From Thermoplasmata archaeon (lineage in GTDB: Archaea > Thermoplasmatota > Thermoplasmata > Thermoplasmatales > Thermoplasmataceae): DNA of 7,094 nucleotides. The notes under the pieces are model-generated. The model was given only the letters and a program-made list of their open reading frames with translations, searched no databases and was not told the origin of the DNA. The stretch lies in NCBI GenBank assembly GCA_021845325.1, contig JAKBRR010000086.1, forward strand, positions 1-7,094, written 5' to 3'. Below, one piece after another: positions 1 through 6,852 of the stretch (positions are counted from its first letter, which is position 1; each line of letters opens with the position of its first letter). The translations under genes were made by a program, and so were the position numbers.

Positions 1-154
1 CGATCCTGAATAGACCATATTTCTTCAATATTACTTTATATAAAAATTATTTCCACTACTCCCATAATGAAAATTCTACATCGCATAAAAAGGAGTTTCG
101 AGGACAACAAAAAAGTATTAGTATTCACATATTTATATATTCCAGAATACGAAG

Positions 155-218
155 CTTTGCACTTAAAAGGCATTTTTCTACCGAATTTAGGTGCAAGTAA
201 ATTATTTTAGGTGCAAAG
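155..218. repeat. Cluster of three TTTAGGTGCAA-type repeats, one inverted
   Basis: CTTTGCACTTAAAA at 155-168 is the reverse complement of TTTTAGGTGCAAAG at 205-218 with one mismatch in 14. A third copy, TTTAGGTGCAA, lies at 186-196 in the same orientation as the right arm. The cluster sits directly upstream of the small gene at 230 and its last copy overlaps that gene's likely promoter. It could be an operator, the end of a decayed mobile element, or a recombination site. The word TAGGTGCAAAG recurs at 6876-6886 at the other end of the window. Confidence 0.5.
199..208 (+). promoter_or_regulatory. Possible TATA-like box for the 230-613 gene
   Basis: AAATTATTTT lies 22-31 nt before the ATG at 230, the distance expected of an archaeal TATA box for a leaderless transcript. 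The match to the usual TTTATA core is weak and the region is AT-rich, so this is tentative. It overlaps the repeat copies at 186-218, which could let a protein bound there block transcription. Confidence 0.3.
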
Positions 219-229
219 GTTATCAATTT

Positions 230-613
230 ATGGATGAATGGAACACTGGTTATATAGACGAACTCAAGAAACACTATGTTATTGATGTCATAAATGCCCT
301 GCTTGCACACGCCACCCAATACGAATACACACGTCTTTACCCTTTATTGGCCCTAATAAAATTGGCAGATAAACAAAATCCATACAAGCATTTTCTGTAC
401 ACGGAGATATTAGACAAGGCTAAAGAACTGGGTTATACTGGTTCAGATGATGGTATAAAGTGGGGTCTTCATGCCATTTGGGAGTCGGGCATGGTAGAAA
501 ATGAGGGCGATGAAAAAGGGGACTATTGGATCAACCCAAGATTTAGGAATGCTCTCTACAATGAGGGAAATGATCTAAAGAGCACTTTAAACAAGCTCAA
601 AACTAATAGATAA
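230..613 (+). CDS. Hypothetical protein, probable winged-helix DNA-binding
   Basis: This is a 127-residue protein that I do not recognise by name. A GTG at 191 in the same frame would add 13 residues, but it lies inside a repeat copy, so I prefer the ATG at 230. Residues 10-48 look helical. Residues 58-102 resemble a winged helix: a helix (EILDKAKELG), a second helix (DDGIKWGLHAIWESGMVE) and a short acidic wing (NEGDEKGDYWINP). No catalytic motif or membrane segment is visible. A role as a small transcription regulator is inference. It stands alone, separated from the restriction operon by the insertion sequence, and may once have been next to it. Confidence 0.65.
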   Translation: MDEWNTGYIDELKKHYVIDVINALLAHATQYEYTRLYPLLALIKLADKQNPYKHFLYTEILDKAKELGYTGSDDGIKWGLHAIWESGMVENEGDEKGDYWINPRFRNALYNEGNDLKSTLNKLKTNR

Positions 614-641
614 ACCTCCTTTGAATTTCTTCGGAATAAAA

Positions 642-1935
642 ATAGGAAGAGAGGGAAGTAGATTTCCTATGGAACTTAAGAAATAGTTGCCACGGGTGCA
701 GAGATAAAATCCGGTTTGATCCCAAGCTCGAACATCGCATTGATCAGCACCGTTATGTTATACGCTATTGCCTTGCAGATAAGTTCATTCTTCTGAGCAA
801 TGAGATTCTTGCTTTTCAGGGAATCACCGAATTTCAATTTCCATGCTGAGAAGGTTGTTTCCACATTGGATCGAAGGTGATAATGGTTCTCGAATTCCTC
901 TTTGTTGAACATGAACATCGCGTACATCCTTCTCCAGATGTGGTTTCCCTTTGGTCTTCCTGATGAATTGCTCTTGAATGGAATGTAAGGAACTCCGCCC
1001 ATTTCATCGATCAATGCAAGGTTATCCCTTGAAAGACATGCTTTATCTGCTGATGCTTCCTTAATGTTAAAACCAAGTTCTTTCGTCCTGTTCATCAATG
1101 GAATAAACTGAAGGCAGTCAGCAGAATCTTCACCGCTATTCTCTGTTATCTTGATTGCAGTGATCACATTCGTGGTAACCCCAACCGTAATATGGGCCTT
1201 TAGCCAACCATGTTCTCTTTTCAAATGGTATTTCTGCTCTGCATACTGCATAAAGTTGCTTGTCCTGAAACCTGAGCTGTCTGTTGCAAAATGGCTCTCT
1301 ATTTCTTTCAATGGCATTGCTGTTACTGAGAGCAGGTTATGCAGAACTGGCGTTATTTCTTCCCTGTTAAGAACCTTGGAAGAAACATTAAAGTGAGGCT
1401 TATGCGAAATCTGATCCTTGGATTCAGCGAACTCAAACAAGGACGCGGATCTTCTGCTTGAAAGTTGGGAATAGACTTTCTGAATTGAGCAAAAAAGTTC
1501 GTCCTTAATGCTGAGTCTCGGCCTTCCCCTGGTCTGTGGCGTATCCTCAACGTCAGAAACGAGGTCGCTAAGCAACTGATCGAATTGTTTGATCTCTTCA
1601 TTCTGTGCTATGTTGTAGGAAGTCCAGTTTTGGGAATACGTAACTCTCTTTGTTTCTGCAACTACAATATTCCCATTGGAATCTTCTATTTTGTATTTCG
1701 TGAGTTCAACTGCAATAATGTGCTTACACGCAGCTTTCCTGTTCTCAAAATCTGGACATGTGCAGATTGGCTAGTTCATTGCATAGCTCACAACGTAGCT
1801 ACCCTTACCACTCTGAGAAGGTACAACCCAATGTTCGCCTTCTTTTCTGATGTTCCCTTTTCCGGCTATTTCCATAGCTCTCTGCTTTCTTCCCTCTTCA
1901 TATTTCATTTCTTATCTACCTCTTAATACACCTAT
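642..1935 (-). mobile_element. Insertion sequence, IS4/IS5-superfamily type, boundaries tentative
   Basis: The element holds one transposase on the minus strand. The only candidate terminal inverted repeats I find are 642-663 (ATAGG, 11 further bases, then GTAGAT) and the reverse complement of 1914-1935. They are both 22 nt and match at about 14 positions without gaps, mainly at the two ends. I cannot see a convincing target-site duplication, so the ends could be off by tens of bases. The element looks less AT-rich than its neighbours, as expected of an incoming element. It lies between the winged-helix gene and the promoter of the restriction-modification operon. Confidence 0.5.
676..1908 (-). 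pseudogene. DDE transposase with N-terminal SWIM zinc finger, interrupted by an amber codon
   Basis: Reading from ATG at 1908, the frame runs 410 codons to TAA at 676 with one interruption, TAG at 1773-1771 (codon 46). Just after it lies a clear SWIM zinc finger, CxC (49, 51) then CxH (61, 63), a fold found in several transposase groups and thought to bind DNA. The catalytic part has a DDE set: Asp 210 (ATDSSGF), Asp 288 (ASADKA) and Glu 350 (RSNVETTFSAWKLKFG), typical of the IS4/IS5 superfamily. A 299-codon frame from TTG at 1575 keeps the catalytic domain but loses the zinc finger. The reading frame is otherwise intact, so the nonsense change looks recent. A one-base change from CAG or AAG would explain it. 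Readthrough cannot be excluded, but no downstream ATG or GTG would allow easy restart. Confidence 0.8.
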
Positions 1936-1955
1936 AACAATGTAGCTAATAAATG

Positions 1956-2033
1956 TGTCGATTATTCTACCTAAACAGTAAATCGACATGCGTATAGGTA
2001 GATTTTTAAGCAAGTTATCGATATATAGGTAGA
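1956..2033 (+). promoter_or_regulatory. Promoter and likely operator of the AbrB-methyltransferase-nuclease operon
   Basis: A TATA-like box, TTTTTAAG at 2003-2010, lies 24-31 nt before the ATG at 2034, which suggests a leaderless transcript. TAGGTAGA occurs at 1995-2002 just upstream of the box and at 2026-2033 just upstream of the start codon. The full shared word TATAGGTAGA (1993 and 2024) is spaced 31 bp, close to three helical turns. A third copy is inverted at 1964-1973, a perfect 10-base reverse complement of 2026-2035. TGTCGATT at 1956-1963 and AATCGACA at 1981-1988 form a further 8-bp inverted repeat around that copy. The arrangement fits autorepression by the AbrB-like protein; this is inference. 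Confidence 0.6.
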
Positions 2034-2240
2034 ATGGCAAGAACAAAAGGAGACACAACAAAATTAGTTTCAGCCAAAACAAAAAGCGACTCTCTAAGAG
2101 CTACTGTGCCTTCCTCGATCGTAAGGGTTTTAAAATTGGATGAAGGTGATGAGCTACACTGGGAAATAAAATCTATAGAGGATGGGATAATTGTTGTAAA
2201 AATCAAAAGAAACAGAGAGGAACATAATGATGAAACTTAA
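2034..2240 (+). CDS. AbrB/SpoVT-type DNA-binding regulator, putative controller of the RM operon
   Basis: This 68-residue protein has the swapped-hairpin AbrB/MazE-like core at about residues 19-58: SDSLRATVPSSIVRVLKLDE, then GDELHWEI, then a hydrophobic strand (GIIVVKIKR). The length is normal for an archaeal single-domain AbrB protein. Such proteins bind DNA as dimers, either as repressors or as antitoxins. Here no toxin follows. Instead the gene overlaps the methyltransferase start by 14 nt, so the two are probably translated together. The repeated TAGGTAGA sites at its promoter point to self-regulation. Its place as first gene of a restriction-modification operon suggests the job done elsewhere by HTH-type C proteins: timing of methylase and nuclease expression. 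That role is inferred from context. Confidence 0.85.
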   Translation: MARTKGDTTKLVSAKTKSDSLRATVPSSIVRVLKLDEGDELHWEIKSIEDGIIVVKIKRNREEHNDET

Positions 2241-3126
2241 CAGCATTTACCAGAAGGATTGCCTCACTTTTATGCGTGGCAAAAAGGAAAAAATGTTCGA
2301 TGTCATTGTTACTAGCCCTCCTTACAATCTTAATAAGAAATATTCCGCTTATAAGGATAATAAGGAGAGAAACGAATATCTAAAATGGATGCGGAAAGTA
2401 GCCAAGGCATCCTCAAGAGTGCTGAAAGACGATGGATCATTCTTCCTTAACATTGGTGGAAAACCCAGTGATCCCTTTCTCCCAATAGATGTGGCCAAAA
2501 AATTTGGAGAAGTTTATAAATTGCAAAACGTGATCCATTGGATCAAGCACATTTCAATTCCACAGGATTCCCAAGCAAAATACAACGCCCTGAATGGAGA
2601 TGTATCCTATGGTCATTTTAAGCCAATAAATTCAGATGTCTATCTCAATCAATCACAGGAATACGTATTTCATTTTACAAAAAAGGGAAATGTAGAACTG
2701 CATAAACTTGACATTGGGGTTCCCTATCAGGACAAAACGAACATAAACCGGTGGAGTAAGAAAGAGGATAAACGGGACAGAGGAAATGTTTGGTTCATAC
2801 CATACGAAACCAAAGTTGGTAATTTCAAACATCCTGCAGAGTTCCCGGTTAAATTGCCCTATCTCTGCATTAAATTACATGGAAAAAGGGATGATCTGAT
2901 AGTATACGATCCGTTTATGGGCATTGGATCTACGGCTCTCGCTTGTATATCTCTTGGAGTAAATTACATTGGCACCGAGATAGATAGAAACTATATAGAT
3001 AAAGCGAGAGAAAGAATAGAACAATACAAAAACGTTAATATTGAATCGCAAAAAGAGAATGATTCACAACATCCGAAAAAAATAAACAGACAGAATGTAT
3101 TAACTAATGATGACAAACCTTTCTGA
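2227..3126 (+). CDS. Type II DNA methyltransferase, beta class, probably N4-cytosine
   Basis: The protein transfers a methyl group from S-adenosylmethionine to a base in the recognition site, protecting host DNA from the partner nuclease. Catalytic motif IV, TSPPYN, is at residues 29-34, followed by GNVWFIPY (186-193), motif X-like HPAEFPVKL (202-210) and SAM-binding motif I, DPFMGIGST (228-236), then GTEID (249-253). This order (IV before X and I) defines the beta class. SPPY rather than DPPY favours N4-methylcytosine over N6-adenine. The 299-residue length is usual. GAGG at 2217-2220 lies 6 nt before the first of two adjacent ATGs (2227 and 2230); either may start. It overlaps the regulator by 14 nt and the nuclease by 20 nt. 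The target sequence cannot be read from the protein. Confidence 0.93.
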   Translation: MMKLNSIYQKDCLTFMRGKKEKMFDVIVTSPPYNLNKKYSAYKDNKERNEYLKWMRKVAKASSRVLKDDGSFFLNIGGKPSDPFLPIDVAKKFGEVYKLQNVIHWIKHISIPQDSQAKYNALNGDVSYGHFKPINSDVYLNQSQEYVFHFTKKGNVELHKLDIGVPYQDKTNINRWSKKEDKRDRGNVWFIPYETKVGNFKHPAEFPVKLPYLCIKLHGKRDDLIVYDPFMGIGSTALACISLGVNYIGTEIDRNYIDKARERIEQYKNVNIESQKENDSQHPKKINRQNVLTNDDKPF

Positions 3127-3712
3127 TATTTTTAGATTACACGAAAAATTTAATCACATTTCCTTTTCTGAGGTCATAAAAGCAAGTTCTGGTTATGATA
3201 TCATTCCAATCGACCTTAATAATTCGGGTGATGTAAAATTAATTGATGAATTGAGCATGGCACTGCAAGGTTTCACAAAATATGCGAAAAGCTCCGGTGC
3301 GAGATTTCAAGGAAACAGAATCAACGATGTCGGTAAGAATTTTGAGAATGCTGTTCAACAAGCTATCGACAGAACGAGCATAACTATAGATAAATTAACG
3401 AAAATGGGCTATCCAGATTTTCGATTAACACAAGAAAACAACAGGGTATCTTATTTGGAAATAAAGGTATCTGGGTTGAATCAGAATAGTCGATCATCCC
3501 TGAGGTCATTCTTCTACTCATCTGCTGCAAAGATAGATTGTAATGCTAGGCATCTTCTGCTTAAAGTGTACATGAATGAAGAAACCTCAAAATATTGGAA
3601 AATTGCTTCTTGGGAGTTAAAAGATCTGAGCACATTAGACGTTTCGCTTAAAACTGAGTTTAACGCTGGTTCATCAGAACTGGGAGATACTAAAACTCTA
3701 GCTCACAGTTGA
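3107..3712 (+). CDS. Probable type II restriction endonuclease, PD-(D/E)XK fold
   Basis: This 201-residue protein carries a PD-(D/E)XK active site: Pro-Asp at 103-104 (GYPDFRL) and Glu-x-Lys at 118-120 (SYLEIKV), with the usual spacing of about 14 residues between Asp and Glu. Glu 80 in the preceding helix (GNRINDVGKNFENAV) could be a further metal ligand. It follows and overlaps the methyltransferase by 20 nt, has no clear ribosome-binding site of its own, and probably relies on translational coupling, which would keep nuclease levels below methylase levels. Two ATGs in a row (3107, 3110) are possible starts. The segment with GNRINDVG and GYPD reminds me of the MjaI-type (CTAG-cutting) nucleases, but that is memory only and the specificity remains unknown. 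Confidence 0.82.
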   Translation: MMTNLSDIFRLHEKFNHISFSEVIKASSGYDIIPIDLNNSGDVKLIDELSMALQGFTKYAKSSGARFQGNRINDVGKNFENAVQQAIDRTSITIDKLTKMGYPDFRLTQENNRVSYLEIKVSGLNQNSRSSLRSFFYSSAAKIDCNARHLLLKVYMNEETSKYWKIASWELKDLSTLDVSLKTEFNAGSSELGDTKTLAHS

Positions 3713-3715
3713 ATT

Positions 3716-4903
3716 CTACCTTAATTGTGAAAAAGTCAATCCTAGTCTCCTCAACTCTACAAGTATTACTTCTAACCTTTCCTGCCATCCCCCTTCACCG
3801 TAGGACTGTGAATAACGGATAATTCGCTCCAATTGTCTTTGATCAATTATTAATGAATCATCGTCTCGGATTTGTCGTTTTAATTGTCTTGCCAAGCTCT
3901 GCCATCCCCCTTCACCTGTCACTGGCCTCATCAACTTTTCTTTATCTTCAGGAGTCAATTTGATGATTAGTCCCGTTGAACTAATCTTCTTACGAAAATA
4001 TGTATTTAATGCTCTTAGAACATTTTCAGCATCCTTGTATGAGAGAGTTATGCAATTAAAAATTCCACTGCTTGAAGCATATTTAAAATTAATGTTGATT
4101 TTTTGCTGAATTTGTAAATTAAGTAGAAAATGAATATTTAATAGGGCTTCTCTGCCTATATTCCTCTCAACTATGTCGAGACTCTTTAGAGGATTATTGG
4201 ATTCAACAAGCCCTTTAATGTGCTCTAGCGCCTTGAGAAGAGGTTTATTCTTTTCTCTGTCAATTTCCCTTGTCTCAGTCGTGATTATGATCGAGCCTGC
4301 TTGTAGCGACACAAAGTTTAATTTCCCGAGGTTGTCCTTAGGGATGAACAGCTCCCTACTTTTTCCTTTCTTTATGAAATTTGAAGACCATCTAAAAATT
4401 TTTTGTAAATAGTCGGTTAAAGGGGCAATTATTTCGAGTGGAAATAATCCTTCCAAATCCGTTCCTGGAATTATGTGTGTCTGTATTATGATACTATGAT
4501 CTCCTACATCCGGCATCATATTTGTTCCCTTTATGGAAATATCCATAAGGGGAAGCGAAGCCATTGGAATCTCATTGCGAGAGATTTTCTTTATTTCTTT
4601 GATGTCATTTTCTTTGAATAAAGGACGGTTTGCCGTAACTAAGAACAAATCAGTTTCATAGAAAAGTATTGCCTCTCGCAACGAGAGATGCTCTTCTAAA
4701 ATCTGAAGAAATCGTTCATTACTCGTTGGAATCGCAAACCACTTATCCTCAACAATAATAGGAGCCCCCGATTCCCCGGTGTCTCCTGACTTCTCGTTTG
4801 TATCTGCCCACGATAATATCCATTTTCTATCTAAATTATCCGTAGCAGTTGCCAACAGCGGAAAATCATGTTTAGAGAGTATCACATCGATGTAAAGAGT
4901 CAA
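3716..4903 (-). CDS. Uncharacterised 395-residue protein with duplicated C-terminal GEGGWQ motif
   Basis: I cannot assign a function. The N-terminal ~90 residues (LYIDVIL, then DRKWILSW, WFAIPTSNERF, LSLREAIL, LFLVT) look like a small beta-rich domain and remind me of Pfam's DUF6575, by memory only. The middle (about 150-310) is mixed alpha/beta with no known catalytic motif. The C-terminus contains two copies of a ~39-residue unit, each a helical stretch ending in GEGGWQ (330-335 and 369-374) followed by another helix. There is no signal peptide or membrane segment, so it is probably cytoplasmic. The only in-frame start in the right place is TTG at 4903, 39 nt after the upstream gene's stop and in the same frame as that gene. 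It ends 3 nt from the convergent restriction gene. It is co-transcribed with the 130-residue gene and probably acts with it. Confidence 0.8.
   Translation of the reverse strand: MTLYIDVILSKHDFPLLATATDNLDRKWILSWADTNEKSGDTGESGAPIIVEDKWFAIPTSNERFLQILEEHLSLREAILFYETDLFLVTANRPLFKENDIKEIKKISRNEIPMASLPLMDISIKGTNMMPDVGDHSIIIQTHIIPGTDLEGLFPLEIIAPLTDYLQKIFRWSSNFIKKGKSRELFIPKDNLGKLNFVSLQAGSIIITTETREIDREKNKPLLKALEHIKGLVESNNPLKSLDIVERNIGREALLNIHFLLNLQIQQKININFKYASSSGIFNCITLSYKDAENVLRALNTYFRKKISSTGLIIKLTPEDKEKLMRPVTGEGGWQSLARQLKRQIRDDDSLIIDQRQLERIIRYSQSYGEGGWQERLEVILVELRRLGLTFSQLR
3782..3916 (-). repeat. Exact 18-bp direct repeat encoding GEGGWQ twice
   Basis: The 18-base word CTGCCATCCCCCTTCACC occurs at 3782-3799 and 3899-3916, 117 bp (39 codons) apart, in frame on the minus strand. 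All six codons use identical synonymous choices in both copies, while the flanking codons have diverged. It lies inside the 395-residue gene. Confidence 0.9.
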
Positions 4904-4942
4904 TCCCGCTTCGTTAACATTTGTCTCATTACTTGAAACCGT

Positions 4943-5335
4943 TTATTTCACCGTCAGAATTATTTGTTCTATTGAAGTGCAATAACTTGTGCATTCTAAT
5001 CCTTTTGGTATCCACCAATCGTAATGGCTTGAGTAACTGGATTTATCAGAACTATTAATCATTACGCCACAGTCGCCATCCAGAGTAAGTTCAGCGAGAT
5101 ACTTTTGTTGCATTCTGGGGTGTTGAAGCACTAAATTAATAATTTCTTTTTTGTTTGAGAAAATAGAAATCGCACATTGTGGACAGTTAAGCTGACTATC
5201 ACTATATTCTGGAAGGAAATCTTTAGTCTTACAGCGCTCAATTCTTCTGATCAGTCTATAATACTTACCTGGCAGATTTCTAGCGGAAGGAGGAGGACAA
5301 TCACTTGGGAAGAATTCAGGATAAACCCATGACAT
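4943..5335 (-). CDS. Uncharacterised 130-residue protein with CPxC and WW motifs
   Basis: This is the first gene of the minus-strand pair. Recognisable features in order: DCPPPSA (12-18), YYRLI (25-29), DFLPEYSD (39-46), CPQCAISIF (51-59) that could bind zinc with Cys 35, LTLDGDCGVM (83-92), HYDWWIPKG (104-112) and a hydrophobic C-terminal strand (IEQIILTV). I recall a widespread but unnamed family of small proteins with the same succession (CPP, YRL, DF, CxxCGLSVF, Gly-rich turn, HxxWW), so this looks like an intact member of normal length. I know of no tested function. The ATG at 5335 is 22 nt from a TATA-like box, so the mRNA is probably leaderless. The next gene follows after 39 nt in the same frame, separated only by one TAA and 13 sense codons. 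Confidence 0.8.
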   Translation of the reverse strand: MSWVYPEFFPSDCPPPSARNLPGKYYRLIRRIERCKTKDFLPEYSDSQLNCPQCAISIFSNKKEIINLVLQHPRMQQKYLAELTLDGDCGVMINSSDKSSYSSHYDWWIPKGLECTSYCTSIEQIILTVK

Positions 5336-5356
5336 AGAAATAGTGATTGAAAATCC

Positions 5357-5364
5357 TATAAAAA
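5357..5364 (-). promoter_or_regulatory. TATA-like box of the minus-strand two-gene operon
   Basis: On the minus strand the sequence reads TTTTTATA followed by GG, 22-29 nt before the ATG at 5335. That spacing fits transcription starting at or next to the start codon. No ribosome-binding site precedes the ATG, which agrees with a leaderless mRNA. Confidence 0.55.
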
Positions 5365-5526
5365 TATTGGTTCTACTGACTTTTTAATCAACTTGAACAT
5401 TACACAGTCAATTATTTTCTTTCAATCTCGCTCTGGTCTGACGAAAGGCAAAAACATCATAGAGTGAAGTGCGCGTGCTCTAAAGCTACATACGAAAAAT
5501 CCTATAGTTACATATGCCAAATCCAT

Positions 5527-5533
5527 TTTAAAG
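5527..5533 (+). promoter_or_regulatory. TATA-like box of the second methyltransferase gene
   Basis: TTTTAAA lies 25-31 nt before the GTG at 5558, as expected for leaderless transcription from that codon or the adjacent GTG at 5561. If the ATG at 5594 were used instead, the mRNA would have a leader of about 35 nt with AAAGGA at 5582-5587 as a weak ribosome-binding site. The box faces the promoter at 5357-5364 across a 222-bp divergent intergenic region. Confidence 0.45.
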
Positions 5534-5557
5534 GGAATTAGTATACCCACGACGATC

Positions 5558-6844
5558 GTGGTGACCCATAAAGACGAATATAAAGGAAAAATAATGCTTA
5601 ACAGAGTGGATACATTCTTTTCAAGAACTGATTTATCAAAATCATCCGAAAGGAAGAAGGGACTTACTTTGTTTGAGAATGTGCAGTTTATCTATGAACT
5701 CGTGCTGGCGGGAATGGAGCTTAAAGCGTTAGGTGCAGATTTTGAAGCGAAGCAAGGGCTTCGAGAATTCGACATTAAGAATGAATCGGATATACTGTCT
5801 GGTCAGCTACTGAAAAGGGTTGCATATTTTAATAAGATAAACGGAAATCTAACCGACTACGCTTACATAACGCAAATGAACGTTACTGGGTCTGTAAACC
5901 AGTATCTTACACATTGGATATATCCATACAAAGGTAAATTCCACCCTCAGATGGTTAGGGCCTTAATAAATATCTTAGGTCTTAAACGTGGAGATACATT
6001 ACTTGACCCATTTATGGGAAGCGGAACAACGGCAGTTGAAGGGCAATTACTGGGTATCAATGTGGAAGGAACAGATGTCTCCCCACTTTCAGTGCTTATA
6101 AGTAAGGTTAAAACAGATTCTATGGGGGTTCTTGAGAAGATCATTGAGAACCAGAGTTCCATAATTGATGCTCTAAACTTACTGAAACCCCAAAGTGATG
6201 TCCTAGATTTGGCAATAGATGACATAATCGATGAAAAGGTCAAGAACTTCTATAAATTGGCAAAAATGGTGGCAATAAGCGATAACGCTCGTCGAGAGAG
6301 GGAATTTATTGAATCCTTTAAAAGAAACCTAAACCTAATGTTAGATTCCATCAAGAATTATGCTTGTGTAACTGACAAGCTAAAGTTAACATTAGGAGAA
6401 ACACATCTCACTAACGGTGATGCACGCCGTCTGAATTTAGGAGACTGTAGTGTAGATGGAATAGTTACATCCCCACCTTATTCTATAGCTTTGGATTATG
6501 TCTCCAACGATACACATTCTCTTGAAGCTCTAGGACTCGATACTACGAAAATCCGTGACGAATTCATAGGAGTTCGAGGGGTTGGACCCGAAAGGCTCTC
6601 GCTATATAATGGCGATATGGCGGCGAGCTTGAAGGAGATGTATCGTGTACTTAAAAATGGACGGACCATAGCAATTGTAATCGGCAATGCGACTTATCGC
6701 GGACAGGAAATCAGAACGATAGAATATATTCAGAAAATTGCGAAGAAATTTGGTTTCGTAGAAGTCGATAACATAAGTAAAATAATATTTGGACTTTACA
6801 ACATTATGAAAAATGAAAGCATTCTGCTTCTAAAAAAGGAGTGA
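5558..6844 (+). CDS. Putative SAM-dependent DNA methyltransferase, motif I before TSPPY, no nuclease adjacent
   Basis: This 428-residue protein has HWIYPYKGKFHPQMVRAL (119-136), a segment seen ahead of motif I in a group of archaeal and bacterial DNA methylases, then SAM-binding motif I DPFMGSGTT (150-158), GTDVSP (171-176), NGDAR (286-290) and the catalytic TSPPYS (304-309). Motif I precedes motif IV, the reverse of the methyltransferase at 2227, so the two are not recent duplicates. SPPY suggests cytosine N4 methylation; a tRNA-modifying TRM11-like activity is a less likely alternative. About 110 extra N-terminal residues (mostly helical) and a ~145-residue insert between motifs I and IV (helical, charged) may recognise the target or a partner. 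GTG 5558 and ATG 5594 are both possible starts. It is divergent from the two unknown genes, and no restriction enzyme lies next to it. Confidence 0.85.
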   Translation: MVTHKDEYKGKIMLNRVDTFFSRTDLSKSSERKKGLTLFENVQFIYELVLAGMELKALGADFEAKQGLREFDIKNESDILSGQLLKRVAYFNKINGNLTDYAYITQMNVTGSVNQYLTHWIYPYKGKFHPQMVRALINILGLKRGDTLLDPFMGSGTTAVEGQLLGINVEGTDVSPLSVLISKVKTDSMGVLEKIIENQSSIIDALNLLKPQSDVLDLAIDDIIDEKVKNFYKLAKMVAISDNARREREFIESFKRNLNLMLDSIKNYACVTDKLKLTLGETHLTNGDARRLNLGDCSVDGIVTSPPYSIALDYVSNDTHSLEALGLDTTKIRDEFIGVRGVGPERLSLYNGDMAASLKEMYRVLKNGRTIAIVIGNATYRGQEIRTIEYIQKIAKKFGFVEVDNISKIIFGLYNIMKNESILLLKKE

Positions 6845-6852
6845 TATTGAAG

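Noticed and set aside
3..200. A plus-strand frame open from the window edge for 65 codons
   Set aside because: The translation is rich in Ser, His, Phe and Ile with no recognisable domain, and the DNA is very AT-rich and repeat-bearing. It could be the end of a gene, but nothing supports it.
125..319. Minus-strand frame of 64 codons over the small winged-helix gene
   Set aside because: It overlaps the better-supported 230-613 gene, has no domain and covers the repeat cluster; taken as chance.
1771..1773. Amber codon read as pyrrolysine
   Set aside because: No known pyrrolysine role in such transposases and no sign of the machinery here; a nonsense mutation is simpler.
1585..1926. Plus-strand frame of 113 codons opposite the transposase N-terminus
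   Set aside because: It is the antisense of the SWIM-containing part of the transposase, whose zinc-finger ligands show which strand is coding.
2034..2240. AbrB-like gene as the antitoxin of a toxin-antitoxin pair
   Set aside because: The overlapping downstream gene is a methyltransferase and no small toxin gene lies next to it.
4508..4513. Pro-Asp in the 395-residue protein as a PD-(D/E)XK nuclease site
   Set aside because: No Glu-x-Lys or Asp-x-Lys follows at a suitable distance in a strand context, so there is no support for a nuclease.
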